Positions 27,658-36,232 of a stretch of DNA of 64,000 nucleotides are shown here, one piece after another (within the stretch, counting starts at the first letter, position 1; every line of letters begins with the position of its first letter). Both the position numbers and the translations under genes were made by a program. Origin of the DNA: Caulobacter vibrioides OR37 (GTDB lineage Bacteria > Pseudomonadota > Alphaproteobacteria > Caulobacterales > Caulobacteraceae); the NCBI RefSeq assembly GCF_000372645.1, contig NZ_APMP01000002.1:62001-126000 (forward strand). Reading direction: 5' to 3'. The notes below the pieces were generated by a model. The model had not been told where the DNA came from. It made no database searches and was given only the letters and a program-made list of their open reading frames with translations.

Positions 27658-28296
27658 TCAATCGAGCAACCAACGCCCACCGAGCCACGTCACGCGCCGG
27701 CAGCGCCAGGGATCAACGTCGCTCTCGGCGATGGTCGCCGCGCTCCAGCTGGTGGGCCAGACGCCGGGCTTAGACGCACAGACAAAATAGGTTTTGTCGG
27801 CGGTCACGAAAGCCTGAACGGCCTGGGAGCGACGATCGGCGGGTAAGTCCGCCCTCAGCTGGGCATGGACGGCTTCCGCAATCAAGGGTGACGCCGGATA
27901 CAGCGGCTCATGATTCCAGAGCAAACCCTGAGCGCTGGGCCGCCGACGCATCACCGTTTCGATCACCGCGCCCCTGAGCACCGCACCGTTGTCCAGACAA
28001 GCCTCGCGCAAACAGGTCGGATCGAAGCTTGCTGTAAAGATGATGCCAGAATAGCGGATCGGTCGGTCTAGCGACGGCTGGTCGCGGGCGAAGCCGATGG
28101 CCAAGCACTGGTCGCGTTTGACCGTCGCAGGCGTCGCCTCGGTTGGACAGACCGCACACATCATGCCCCAGCAGGCGTCGACCTGTCCCGCAAGCTTGAC
28201 CTGGGCGCCCGCATATTTGTCGGGCGCCGCGACCAGCTGTTCCAAAGTCACGGTCACCGGGGCGACCTGAGCAGCCAGAACTAATGCTGCGATCAA
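27658..28296 (-). CDS. Secreted Cys-containing hypothetical protein
   Basis: 212 residues with a short N-terminal hydrophobic segment (IAALVLAAQVAPVT) that could be a signal peptide. The start is a TTG placed 5 bases after a strong GGAGG. The body begins like an OB-fold or nucleic-acid-binding-type strand pair (YAGAQVKLAGQVDACWGMMC) and has many cysteines (CWGMMCAVC, CLREACL, FVCAS), suggesting disulfides in the periplasm. Third-position GC is lower than in neighbours. I do not recognise the family. Confidence 0.7.
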   Translation of the reverse strand: MIAALVLAAQVAPVTVTLEQLVAAPDKYAGAQVKLAGQVDACWGMMCAVCPTEATPATVKRDQCLAIGFARDQPSLDRPIRYSGIIFTASFDPTCLREACLDNGAVLRGAVIETVMRRRPSAQGLLWNHEPLYPASPLIAEAVHAQLRADLPADRRSQAVQAFVTADKTYFVCASKPGVWPTSWSAATIAESDVDPWRCRRVTWLGGRWLLD

Positions 28297-28313
28297 GACA
28301 GCCTCCTTTTCCG

Positions 28314-28338
28314 AAAAGAGTGGCCACCGGCCACGCTC
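28314..28338 (-). terminator. Probable terminator after glsA
   Basis: On the minus strand GTGGCC-GGT-GGCCAC forms a compact hairpin followed by TCTTTT, 14 bp after the glsA stop. The stem is short, so confidence is moderate. Confidence 0.55.
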
Positions 28339-28351
28339 AACGTCAAGGCGA

Positions 28352-29272
28352 TTACAGCACCGAGCAATTGGTGATCTGGCTGAACGCCTCCAGCGCCGCC
28401 GTGCCGACGACCGACGTTCCGAACCGGTCGAGCTCCGGCGACCACACAGCCACCGTCGCCTTGCCCGGGATCACCGCCACGACGCCGCCGCCGACGCCGC
28501 TCTTGGCGGGCAGGCCGACGCGGTAGGCGAAGTTGCCGACGCTGTCATAGATGCCGCAGGTCAGCAGCAGGGCGTTCAGCCGCCGGGTCAGGCGCTCGGG
28601 GAAGATCGTCTCCTGCGCCACCGGCGAGAAGCCGCCCGCCGCCAGGGGCAGGAAGGCCCGGGCCAGCTGGCGACAGCTCATGGTCAGGGCGCATTGGCGG
28701 CAATAGGCGGCGACCACCGCCTCGGGATCGTGCTCGATCGTGCCCTGGCCGCGCATCAGGCTGGCGATGGCGCGGTTCTGCCAGGCGTTGGCCAGTTCGG
28801 ACGCCGCCACCGTCGGATCGATCTCCAGCCGCTCGCCGCAGAGAAAACCGGCGAAGTCGCGGACCAGGGCGGCCGGATCCTTCGTCACCTTCATCAGCAC
28901 GTCGACGACCGCCATGGCGCCGGCGTTGATGAACGGATTGCGCGGCACGCCGTCCTCGGCCTCCAGCAGCGACAGATGGTTGAACGGCGTCCCCGACGGC
29001 TCCTTGCCGACCCGCGTCCAGATCTCGTCGCCGATGCGGTTCAGCGCCAGGCCCAGGGCGAAGACCTTGGTGATGCTCTGGACCGAGAAGCCCTCGTCGG
29101 CGTCGCCGATGACGTGCTCGCCGCCGTCGACCGTCCGCACAGCCATGCCGAACTTGCTTCCCGGCACGGCGGCCAGGGACGGGATGTAGTCGGCCGGCCG
29201 CCCCTTGCCGAAGTGCGGCTTCACCAGCACGGCCACCTCGGCCAGCACATCGGGGATCGAAAGCGCTTTCAT
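28352..29272 (-). CDS. glsA: Glutaminase A
   Basis: Hydrolyses glutamine to glutamate and ammonia. The 306-residue protein belongs to the serine-dependent beta-lactamase-fold family: Ser-x-x-Lys in FSVQSITKVF, then NPFINAGAMAV, YNA-type and LPAKSGVGGGVVAVIPG motifs. It starts MKALSIPDVLAEV. It may confer acid resistance or provide nitrogen. It stands 13 bp upstream of the EamA/dapE pair's end but on the same strand, so it may be read from the dapE transcript. Confidence 0.95.
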   Translation of the reverse strand: MKALSIPDVLAEVAVLVKPHFGKGRPADYIPSLAAVPGSKFGMAVRTVDGGEHVIGDADEGFSVQSITKVFALGLALNRIGDEIWTRVGKEPSGTPFNHLSLLEAEDGVPRNPFINAGAMAVVDVLMKVTKDPAALVRDFAGFLCGERLEIDPTVAASELANAWQNRAIASLMRGQGTIEHDPEAVVAAYCRQCALTMSCRQLARAFLPLAAGGFSPVAQETIFPERLTRRLNALLLTCGIYDSVGNFAYRVGLPAKSGVGGGVVAVIPGKATVAVWSPELDRFGTSVVGTAALEAFSQITNCSVL

Positions 29273-29285
29273 ACGACCCGCTCCC

Positions 29286-29726
29286 TCAGACCCTTACGGC
29301 CACCAGCACCGCCCCGGCGGCGATCAGGGCCACGCCCAGCCAGTTCGCCGGCGACAGCCTCTCGCCGAGGAAGACCGCCGCGATGATCGCCACGAACACG
29401 ACGCTGAGCTTGTCGATCGGCGCGACCTTGGCCGCCTCGCCGATCTTGAGGGCGCGGAAATAGCAGAGCCACGAGGCCCCGGTGGCCAGGCCCGACAGCA
29501 CCAGAAACAGCCAGGACCGCCGGCCGATCTCGCCCGCCCCGCGCCACTCGCCCGACACCGTGACGATCAAGGCCGCGATGGCCAGGATCACCACCGTCCT
29601 CACCAGGGTGGCGAGGTTCGAGCCGACGCCCTCGACGCCGATCTTGGCCAGGATCGCGGTCAGGGCCGCGAAGACCGCCGAGGCCAGGGCCCAGAAGGGC
29701 CAGCTCGCCAGGACGGCCCGTCCCAT
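29286..29726 (-). CDS. Single-domain EamA-family (DMT) transporter
   Basis: 146 residues with four to five predicted membrane helices, one EamA repeat instead of the usual two. The phrases GLATGASWLCYFRALKIGEAAKVAPIDKLSVVFVAI and FLGERLSPANWLGVALIAAGAVLV are typical of this short subgroup, which probably acts as a dimer. The ATG overlaps the dapE stop by one base (TGATG on the minus strand). The substrate is unknown. Confidence 0.88.
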   Translation of the reverse strand: MGRAVLASWPFWALASAVFAALTAILAKIGVEGVGSNLATLVRTVVILAIAALIVTVSGEWRGAGEIGRRSWLFLVLSGLATGASWLCYFRALKIGEAAKVAPIDKLSVVFVAIIAAVFLGERLSPANWLGVALIAAGAVLVAVRV

Positions 29727-30901
29727 CAGGCGAAGGCCGCGAAATAGCGGTTGATCAGCGCCTCGTAGGCGACCGCCAGCTGGCGGATCTCCTCGACCGG
29801 AACCCGCTCGTCGACCTGGTGCATGGTCGAGCCGACCAGACCGAACTCGACGACGGGGCATAGGGCGCGGATGAAGCGGGCGTCGCTGGTGCCGCCGGTG
29901 GTCGACAGCTCGGGCGCGCGGCCGGTCGCGTCAGTCACGGCCGCGACGATGACGTCGGTGAAGGCGCCCGGCTCGGTCAGGAAGGCCTCGCCGCTGATCT
30001 TGCTCAAGACCTCGACGCGGCCCGAGAAGCCTTCCGCCGCCGCGCGGCATTCGGCCTCGATCCAGGCGGCCAGGTCCTTGCCCTTGTGGGCCGGGTTGAA
30101 GCGGATATTGAGGCGCGCCTTGGCGGAGGAGGGGATGACGTTGGTGGCGGCGTTGCCGACGTCGATCGTGGTCACCTCCAGGTTCGACGGCTGGAAACCG
30201 GCATAACCCTCGTCCAGCACCCGGCTCTGCAGCCGCGACAGGATGTCGACCAGCACCGGGATCGGATTGGCGGCGCGATGCGGATAGGCCACGTGACCCT
30301 GCTTGCCGTCCACGGCGATCCAGGCGTTGATGCTGCCGCGCCGGCCGATCTTGACCATGTCGCCCAACAGGTTCGCCGAGGTCGGCTCGCCGACGATGCA
30401 GTGGTCGATGATCTCGCCCTCGGCGGCCAGGGCCTCGACCACCTTGACCGTGCCGTCCTCGGCCACGCCCTCCTCGTCGCCGGTGATCAGGAAGCTGATC
30501 GAGCCGGGATGCGCGGGGATCTTGGCCACGGCGGCGACGAAGGCGGCGATCGCCGACTTCATGTCGACCGCGCCCCGGCCATAGAGGATCCCGTCCTTGA
30601 TCTCGGCCTCGAACGGACCGGCGGTCCAGGCCGCGTCGTCGCCGACCGGCACCACGTCGGTATGGCCCGCGAAGCACAGGTTCGGCCGCGCCGTCCCGCG
30701 CCGGGCGTAGAGGTTCTCGATCTCGCCGAACTTCATCCGGCGGCAGGCAAAGCCCAGGGCTTCCAGCTGGCGCTGCAGCGTGTCCATCGCGCCCGCGTCG
30801 GCTGGCGTCACCGAAGGCCGACGGATCAGGGCCTGGGCGAGCGCGACGGGGTCGAGATTGGCGGGATCGATGCTGACAGTGGCGGGCGCGGGACTGGTCA
30901 T
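29726..30901 (-). CDS. dapE: Succinyl-diaminopimelate desuccinylase
   Basis: M20-fold zinc enzyme that frees L,L-diaminopimelate in the lysine and peptidoglycan pathway. The 391-residue protein has metal ligands in [13 protein letters not shown] (His, Asp), a catalytic glutamate in [20 protein letters not shown], and a C-terminal His in [11 protein letters not shown]. Family-specific [14 protein letters not shown] and [11 protein letters not shown] are present. I use the ATG at 30901; a 12-residue upstream extension in frame looks non-native. Its pathway partner dapD is at 24.5 kb. Confidence 0.96.
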   Translation of the reverse strand: MTSPAPATVSIDPANLDPVALAQALIRRPSVTPADAGAMDTLQRQLEALGFACRRMKFGEIENLYARRGTARPNLCFAGHTDVVPVGDDAAWTAGPFEAEIKDGILYGRGAVDMKSAIAAFVAAVAKIPAHPGSISFLITGDEEGVAEDGTVKVVEALAAEGEIIDHCIVGEPTSANLLGDMVKIGRRGSINAWIAVDGKQGHVAYPHRAANPIPVLVDILSRLQSRVLDEGYAGFQPSNLEVTTIDVGNAATNVIPSSAKARLNIRFNPAHKGKDLAAWIEAECRAAAEGFSGRVEVLSKISGEAFLTEPGAFTDVIVAAVTDATGRAPELSTTGGTSDARFIRALCPVVEFGLVGSTMHQVDERVPVEEIRQLAVAYEALINRYFAAFA

Positions 30902-30951
30902 GATCCTGGCTTTAGGCTTCCCTCCCGCCCGACGCAACGCAGAGCCGCCCC

Positions 30952-31431
30952 ATGCCCAAGATCGACCTCTCCGCCGCCCCGACCCGGATCGGCACGGCCT
31001 ATCCCGCGCCGTTCAACGAACCTTGCCGCGAGCGCCATCGGATCAAGCTGGGCGACGCCGTCGGCCTTACCCAGTTCGGCGTGAACCTGCTGCGTCTAGC
31101 CCCCGGCGTCTGGTCTAGCCAGCGCCACTGGCACACGGCCGAGGACGAGTTCACCTGGGTGGTCGAGGGCGAGGTCGTGCTGGTCGAGAATGACGGCGAG
31201 ACGGTGCTGCGGGCCGGCGACTGCGCGGGCTTCAAGGCCGGGTTGGCCAATGGGCACTGTTTCCAGAACCGCTCCGACCAGGACGCCCTGCTGCTGGAGA
31301 TCGGCTCGCGGCGGCCGGACCAGGACGGCTGCGACTATCCGGATATCGATCTGGTGCTGCGGGATGGGGAGACGGTCTACCGGCGGCGCGACGGGACGCC
31401 CTACGACAGCGAAACCGGCCGGACGCGCTAG
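30952..31431 (+). CDS. Cupin-domain protein
   Basis: 159-residue single-cupin protein. Cupin motif 1 appears as [22 protein letters not shown] with the metal-binding His-x-His and Glu; motif 2 is less typical ([13 protein letters not shown]). The C-terminus ([24 protein letters not shown]) is characteristic of a small family of stand-alone cupins seen in alphaproteobacteria. Divergent from dapE with 50 bp between starts. The substrate is unknown. Confidence 0.85.
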   Translation: MPKIDLSAAPTRIGTAYPAPFNEPCRERHRIKLGDAVGLTQFGVNLLRLAPGVWSSQRHWHTAEDEFTWVVEGEVVLVENDGETVLRAGDCAGFKAGLANGHCFQNRSDQDALLLEIGSRRPDQDGCDYPDIDLVLRDGETVYRRRDGTPYDSETGRTR

Positions 31432-31620
31432 CCGTTCGACACGCCTTCGAATACCGACAACTGGCTGAGCGAAGGCGCGCTGGAACGCCGGCCGCGCGTC
31501 ATGGGGCTGGCCGACCTCCTCCAGCGCCCAGCGCGCCGACGGAGACGAACCGGCGTTCTTTCTGGAACCTTCACCATGCGGAGCGGTTACCGGTCACGCA
31601 GAGCCGTTTCGGGGATTTAA

Positions 31621-32172
31621 ATGAGGACTTTGTTGTGCGTGGCGACCCTGGGCGCCGCCTGTCTTTCACCGATGGTCGCGATCGCCGAGGAGGCCGACTT
31701 CGATCCCGCGACGATCGACCTGGCCAAGCTGATCGAGTGCCGCACCTATCAGCCCGCGCAATATAACGCCCTGGCCTTCTGGATCGCGGGAGACGACAAT
31801 CGGGCCGCGCTGGCGAGGTTTGGACTGTCGGAAACCGAGTCCGCCAATCCCATGCTCAGGATCTTCACGCTGAAGGCGCCGCTGACCGTGTTCGGTCGCC
31901 AGACGCGGCGGATAGCCTTCGCGAGCTCGGGTCCCCTGGCCATCCTCGACGAAGCCGATCCGCATCCGCTGGCCAAATCCCTGGACGTCAAGGCGACTGT
32001 CGACACGCCAAGTAAGTTCCTCGGCGAGCGCGAGATCTCCGCCGTATCCGAGCGGGACGACAAGACCGGCATGACCTTCAAGACGCGGGTCGCGCTGAAC
32101 GTCTCGACGGTCGCCTCCCATCCGGGCAAGACCCTTGCCGGCTGCAGCTACCGCATCGACCTCGCGGGCTGA
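31621..32172 (+). CDS. Secreted hypothetical protein
   Basis: 183 residues with a signal peptide (MRTLLCVATLGAACLSPMVA, cleavage near IAE). The mature part has one central Cys (IECRTYQ) and one near the end (AGCSYRI), perhaps a disulfide, and looks mostly beta. It is followed 4 bases later by another secreted protein, so the two form a pair. The 190 bases before it contain a stretch open in the cupin frame but no recognisable gene. I do not recognise the family. Confidence 0.72.
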   Translation: MRTLLCVATLGAACLSPMVAIAEEADFDPATIDLAKLIECRTYQPAQYNALAFWIAGDDNRAALARFGLSETESANPMLRIFTLKAPLTVFGRQTRRIAFASSGPLAILDEADPHPLAKSLDVKATVDTPSKFLGEREISAVSERDDKTGMTFKTRVALNVSTVASHPGKTLAGCSYRIDLAG

Positions 32173-32176
32173 CGCC

Positions 32177-32530
32177 ATGCGAAGCCAACACCTCATCGGC
32201 GGGCTGGCCGCCGCCGTCCTGCTGGCGGGTGGCGTGGCCCAAGCCCAGGATCTCTATGTCGGTACGGTCGCGCTCGAGAAGGACGCGGTCGTTCTGACCC
32301 GCTGCGACCTCGTCCAGAACCGCTATGTGCTGCGGGACCGCAAGGGCGAGCGCGCGCAGCCTGTCGCCGAACTGCGCCAGAGGTTGAAGACGCTGAAGGC
32401 GCCGGTCTATGTCGAGGTGATCGGCGACTATGCCGAGCAGGGCGAGGACAACGTCCTGGACGTCATCGGCCTTGAGAACCTCAAGGCCGGAAAGTCCTGT
32501 CATCTATCGGACGCTCTGGGCGGCCGTTAG
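32177..32530 (+). CDS. Secreted hypothetical protein
   Basis: 117 residues with a signal peptide ending AQA-QDLYVG. It contains two cysteines (LTRCDLV and GKSCHLS) that could form a disulfide. It lies 4 bp after the preceding secreted-protein gene, and the two are probably co-expressed. The 3' end overlaps the def stop by four bases on the opposite strand. No known domain is evident. Confidence 0.75.
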   Translation: MRSQHLIGGLAAAVLLAGGVAQAQDLYVGTVALEKDAVVLTRCDLVQNRYVLRDRKGERAQPVAELRQRLKTLKAPVYVEVIGDYAEQGEDNVLDVIGLENLKAGKSCHLSDALGGR

Positions 32531-33048
32531 GCCGCCCGGCGGGCCTTCTTCACCTTGGTGATCGCCCGGTCGCGGCGCAGGCGCGAGAGGTGGTCGATGA
32601 ACAGCACACCTTCCAGGTGGTCCATCTCGTGCTGGATGCAGACGGCGTAGAGGCCCTCGGCCTCCTCGACGACGGTCTCGCCCTGATAGTTCATGTAGCG
32701 GATCGTCACCTTCGACGGGCGCTCTACCTCGTCGAAATACTCCGGCACCGACAGGCAGCCTTCCTCGTAGCCCAGCACCTCTTCCGAGCGCGACAGGATC
32801 TCGGGATTGACGAAGTAGCGCGGGGCCGGCTCCTCGCCCTCGCGGGCCAGATCCATGACGATGACGCGGATCGGCTCGCCGATCTGCACGGCGGCCAAGC
32901 CGATGCCGGGGGCGTCGTACATCGTCTCCAGCATGTCGTCCATCAGCGCGCGCAGGTCGTCGGTGACGGCCTCCACGGGCGTGGAAATCTTCTTCAGGAC
33001 CGCCATGTCGGCGGCGTTATCGACGGTGAGGATGCGACGGATGGCCAT
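32527..33048 (-). CDS. def: Peptide deformylase
   Basis: Removes the N-formyl group from new proteins. The 173-residue protein has all three family motifs: [17 protein letters not shown] (metal Cys) and QHEMDHLEG (metal His pair and catalytic Glu). The ATG at 33048 gives the conserved [11 protein letters not shown]; an upstream TTG adds only two residues. It lies 8 bp after rmuC on the same strand, the last gene of the dnaX-to-def run. Confidence 0.97.
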   Translation of the reverse strand: MAIRRILTVDNAADMAVLKKISTPVEAVTDDLRALMDDMLETMYDAPGIGLAAVQIGEPIRVIVMDLAREGEEPAPRYFVNPEILSRSEEVLGYEEGCLSVPEYFDEVERPSKVTIRYMNYQGETVVEEAEGLYAVCIQHEMDHLEGVLFIDHLSRLRRDRAITKVKKARRAA

Positions 33049-33056
33049 GACCAAGG

Positions 33057-34355
33057 TCAGGTAGGCGTCTCATTTCCGAGCGTCAAGGTGGGAGATTGCC
33101 GCTCCCCCGCCGAGGCGGCCAGCTTGGTCAGCGGCCGCACGCCCTGATCGATGGCCGCCGGCTCGGCGATCTCCTTGCCCTCGTGGTCGACCGACAGCTC
33201 CTCGAAGCGCCGGGCCTGGGTCAGCACCTGGCTCTCCAGCGAGCCGACGAACTGGTTGTACTTGCCCACCGCGTTTTCCAGCGCCTTGCCCATGGCGCCG
33301 GCGTGGGCTCCCATCACCGAGACGCGCTTGTAGAGCTCGCGGCCGACCTCGACGATGCGGGCGGCGTTCTTGGCCTGGTCCTCGGCCCGCCAGCCATAGG
33401 CCACCGCCTTGCAGAGGGCGAACAGGGTGGTCGGCGTGACCAGCACCACCTTGCGTTCCATGGCCTCGGTCATCAGGTCGGGCAGGCGGTCCAGGGCCAC
33501 GGCCAGGAAGCCGTCGCCGGGCACGAACATGGCCACGAAGTCGGGCGAGCCGACGCTGGCGAACTGGTCCCAATAGGCCTTGGACGACAGGCCCTGCATG
33601 TGGGCGCGGACGCTGGCGGCGTGGCGGGCCAGGGCCGCTTCGCGCAGCGCCTCGTCGGTGGCGTCCTGGGCCTCGAGGAAGGCGTTCAGGGAGCACTTGG
33701 CGTCGATCACGAACACCCCGCCGCCCGGCAGGGTGACGGTGACGTCGGGCCGCCGGCGGCCCTCCTCGCTGTCGACGCTAAACTGCTCCTGGAAATCGAA
33801 GCGGCTGTTGAGGCCGGCGGCCTCCAGCACGTTGCGCAGGGTCTGCTCGCCCCACCGGCCCTGCACCCCCGCCCCGCGCCGCAGGGCGGCCGACAGCTTG
33901 CGGGCCTCGACTTGGGTCGCCGTCGAGGCCTCCAGCAGTTGCGCGATCTGGGCCTTGAGGCCGCCGGTCTCCTCGGCCCGAGCCTTCTCGACGGCGGTGA
34001 CCTGGGCCTCGAACTTGGCCAGGGTCTCGGCCACGGGTTTCAGCTGGGCCTCGATCCGCGCCTCGGCCAGCCGTTCGCGGCTCTTGGCGTTCTCGTCGGC
34101 CCGCTTGATCAGCTGTTCGGCGATGGTGTTCGCGCTCTGCGCCGCCTGGGCCTTGATCAGCTCGATCTGGGTGGCCGACTGGTCCTCGAGAAGACGCATC
34201 CGCTCCTCGGCCTGTGTGACCTTCTCGTTCAGCAGCCAGGCCTGGGCCTCGGCCCTGGCGGCGCGCTTCTGGGCGGCGACGGCCCACAGGGCGCAGGCCA
34301 CGGCGGCCAGCAGGAAGACGACGGCCAGGATCAGGAACGGGTCGGAGAAGTTCAT
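33057..34355 (-). CDS. rmuC: DNA recombination protein RmuC
   Basis: 432-residue protein of the RmuC family, which limits inversion between short repeats. It has an N-terminal membrane anchor ([21 protein letters not shown]), a long coiled coil (about residues 30-160) and a restriction-endonuclease-like domain containing [19 protein letters not shown], with catalytic Asp and Lys. In the same orientation as the upstream recR gene, with one small gene between, so the local cluster is rich in recombination genes. Confidence 0.94.
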   Translation of the reverse strand: MNFSDPFLILAVVFLLAAVACALWAVAAQKRAARAEAQAWLLNEKVTQAEERMRLLEDQSATQIELIKAQAAQSANTIAEQLIKRADENAKSRERLAEARIEAQLKPVAETLAKFEAQVTAVEKARAEETGGLKAQIAQLLEASTATQVEARKLSAALRRGAGVQGRWGEQTLRNVLEAAGLNSRFDFQEQFSVDSEEGRRRPDVTVTLPGGGVFVIDAKCSLNAFLEAQDATDEALREAALARHAASVRAHMQGLSSKAYWDQFASVGSPDFVAMFVPGDGFLAVALDRLPDLMTEAMERKVVLVTPTTLFALCKAVAYGWRAEDQAKNAARIVEVGRELYKRVSVMGAHAGAMGKALENAVGKYNQFVGSLESQVLTQARRFEELSVDHEGKEIAEPAAIDQGVRPLTKLAASAGERQSPTLTLGNETPT

Positions 34356-34398
34356 GCTCCGTTCTTAGCCGGAGTCGCCGAGTCCATAAACCCCGTGA

Positions 34399-34698
34399 TC
34401 AGTCAACGCGGATCCAACCTTTCGCATCTGCGCCGAAGATATCGCTCACCACCGAGAAGGCCTCCTCGACGCCATCAGGATGAGAGTGGGTTTGCGGCTC
34501 GCCGGCGGCCGTCCAATGCCAAAGCACTATTTCACCGCTATGGCGTTCAATGGTGAAGGCGGCCGGCGGCGGAAGGAGACAGGCCTTGCCCCCTGAGTGG
34601 ACCGCGAAATTATAAGGCCCGATGGGCTTGAGTCCGGAAACATCCAGGAAGAACAGACGCTCAGCGCCGGCAAAAAGCGGAAGATCTGAAGACTGCAT
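34399..34698 (-). CDS. Small hypothetical protein
   Basis: 99-residue soluble protein beginning MQSSDLPLFAGAERLFFLD with an aromatic-rich body. Base composition is lower in GC than flanking recR and rmuC, suggesting later insertion into the cluster. It begins 3 bp after the recR stop. No signal peptide or known motif. I do not recognise the family. Confidence 0.65.
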   Translation of the reverse strand: MQSSDLPLFAGAERLFFLDVSGLKPIGPYNFAVHSGGKACLLPPPAAFTIERHSGEIVLWHWTAAGEPQTHSHPDGVEEAFSVVSDIFGADAKGWIRVD

Positions 34699-34701
34699 GG
34701 T

Positions 34702-35304
34702 TCAAGCCGGCCGCCGGGCGCGCAGCGCCTGGGCGATGGTGCCGTCATCCAGCCAGTCGAGGTCGCCGCCGACCGGCACGCCCCGCGCCAGCATGGTCAC
34801 CGGAACGCCGCTCGCCGCCAACCGATCGGCGATGTAGTGGGCCGTCGTCTGGCCGTCGACCGTCGCCGGCAGGGCCAGGATCACCTCGGCCACCGCCCCG
34901 TCCGCGACCCGGGCGGCCAGCTCGCCGATCCGCAAGCTGTCGGGGCCGACGCCGTCCAGCGCCGACAGCAGGCCGCCCAACACGTGGTAGCGACCCTTGA
35001 AGGACCCGCCGCGCTCCATGGCCCACACCGACCCGACCTCCTCGACCACGCACAGCAGGCGCGCGTCCCGCGTGGCGTCGGCGCAGATCGCGCAGGGATC
35101 GGTGGTGTCGAACGATCCGCAGACGGAGCAGGCGCGAACCTTGGCCTGGGCCTCGGCCATGGCGGCGGCCAGCGGCGCCAGCAGGGTGTCGCGCTTCTTG
35201 AGCAGCGCCAGGGCCGCGCGACGGCCCGAGCGCGGCCCCAGCCCCGGCAGCTTCGACAGCAGAGCGATCAGGCGCTCGATCTCGGGTCCGGCGGAGGCGG
35301 CCAT
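34702..35304 (-). CDS. recR: Recombination mediator protein RecR
   Basis: 200-residue RecR, which helps RecFOR load RecA. It has the helix-hairpin-helix start ([21 protein letters not shown]), a zinc finger with four cysteines ([16 protein letters not shown]), and a Toprim domain ([16 protein letters not shown]). Standard dnaX-ybaB-recR neighbourhood, but with a membrane-protein gene between ybaB and recR. Confidence 0.97.
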   Translation of the reverse strand: MAASAGPEIERLIALLSKLPGLGPRSGRRAALALLKKRDTLLAPLAAAMAEAQAKVRACSVCGSFDTTDPCAICADATRDARLLCVVEEVGSVWAMERGGSFKGRYHVLGGLLSALDGVGPDSLRIGELAARVADGAVAEVILALPATVDGQTTAHYIADRLAASGVPVTMLARGVPVGGDLDWLDDGTIAQALRARRPA

Positions 35305-35732
35305 CAGTCCTTCTTCTTGTCCGCGTCGGGACGTGGCAGGGGCTGGGCGCGGCGGCCGGCTTCCAGGATCGGCAGGCCGGCCTCGGTCGGGATATAGATC
35401 ACCTGGTGGCCGCCCTGGGCCGAGGTTTCTTGCAGCATCTCGATATAGCGCCAGCGCAGATAGCCCTCGGGACCGCCGAGGCTCTCGGCGATGATCTTGT
35501 TCGCGGCCGCCACGCCCTGGGCCCGGCGAATCTCGGCCTTGGCGTCGTAGTCGGCGGCCTCGTACTTGGCCAAGGCTTCCTGCACGCGCACCTGACGGTT
35601 CTGACTGGCGCGGGCGAGCTCGGCCTCGCCGTGCTTGCGCGCGGCGTAGACGTTGTAGCTGGGCCAGCCCACCAGGAGGGCGACGATGACGACGAGGATC
35701 ACTCCGATCCCGGCGAAACTCAAACTCCGCAT
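35304..35732 (-). CDS. Membrane-anchored SPFH-tail-like protein
   Basis: 142 residues: an N-terminal membrane helix ([21 protein letters not shown]), then a charged helical region ([33 protein letters not shown]) and a tail [18 protein letters not shown]. The helical part and tail resemble the C-terminal half of SPFH/stomatin-type proteins, without the SPFH domain. The ATG at 35732 is set by AGGAGG at ideal spacing. Its stop overlaps the recR start by one base. It is inserted in the usual ybaB-recR junction. Function unknown. Confidence 0.75.
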   Translation of the reverse strand: MRSLSFAGIGVILVVIVALLVGWPSYNVYAARKHGEAELARASQNRQVRVQEALAKYEAADYDAKAEIRRAQGVAAANKIIAESLGGPEGYLRWRYIEMLQETSAQGGHQVIYIPTEAGLPILEAGRRAQPLPRPDADKKKD

Positions 35733-35757
35733 CACCACCCTCCTCTTGGCTTCTATT

Positions 35758-36087
35758 CTAGAACTTCATCCCCGGCAGGCCGCCCATCAGGCCCGCCATC
35801 GGGCCGGCGGCCTCCTGCATCAGCTGGGCCTGCTTGGCGTCGAGCTTCTTCTTGGCGTCGGCGTGGGCGGCGATGATCAGGTCGGCGATCACCTCGCCCT
35901 CGCCCGGCTGAACCAGGCTCTCGTCCATCAGAACGCGGACGAGCTCGCCATTGCCCATCAGCGTGACGGTGACCATTCCGCCGCCCGACGTGCCGTCGAC
36001 GGTCGTCTCGGCCAGGCGCGCCTGGGCGTCCGCCAGTTTCTGCTGCATGGCCTGGGCCTGCTTCATCAGGCCGCCGAGGTCTTTCAT
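35758..36087 (-). CDS. YbaB/EbfC-family nucleoid-associated protein
   Basis: 109-residue DNA-binding protein. It starts MKDLGGLMKQAQAMQQKLADAQ and contains the family core GGGMVTVTLMGNGELVRVLMDESL. It forms dimers that bind DNA as a tweezer-like clamp. The ATG at 36087 replaces a longer frame that runs into the adjacent repeat. It is downstream of dnaX with a repeat between them. Confidence 0.94.
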   Translation of the reverse strand: MKDLGGLMKQAQAMQQKLADAQARLAETTVDGTSGGGMVTVTLMGNGELVRVLMDESLVQPGEGEVIADLIIAAHADAKKKLDAKQAQLMQEAAGPMAGLMGGLPGMKF

Positions 36088-36112
36088 GGTCTCAATCTCC
36101 AACGCTTCGAAT

Positions 36113-36230
36113 TCCCCTCCCCTTGATGGGGAGGGGTAGGGGTGGGGTGACGCAGCGGTTGATGCAGCGCATGGCGGCCAACTCAGCATTCACCCCCATC
36201 CCAAACCCTTCCCCCATCAAGGGGGAAGGG
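36113..36230. repeat. Palindromic intergenic repeat (CCCCTCCCC type)
   Basis: The left block CCCCTCCCCTTGATGGGGAG (from 36114, itself a hairpin) and the right block CCCCCATCAAGGGGG (around 36211-36225, also a hairpin) are imperfect reverse complements, with GGGTAGGGGTGGGGTGA facing TCACCCCCATCCCAAACCC. It separates dnaX from ybaB. Sequence differs from the CCTCCCCCGC family. Confidence 0.7.
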
Positions 36231-36232
36231 CC

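Noticed and set aside
31432..31620. Stretch open in the cupin frame after its stop
   Set aside because: Open for 60 codons but Arg/Pro-rich without start, ribosome site or known motif; probably chance.
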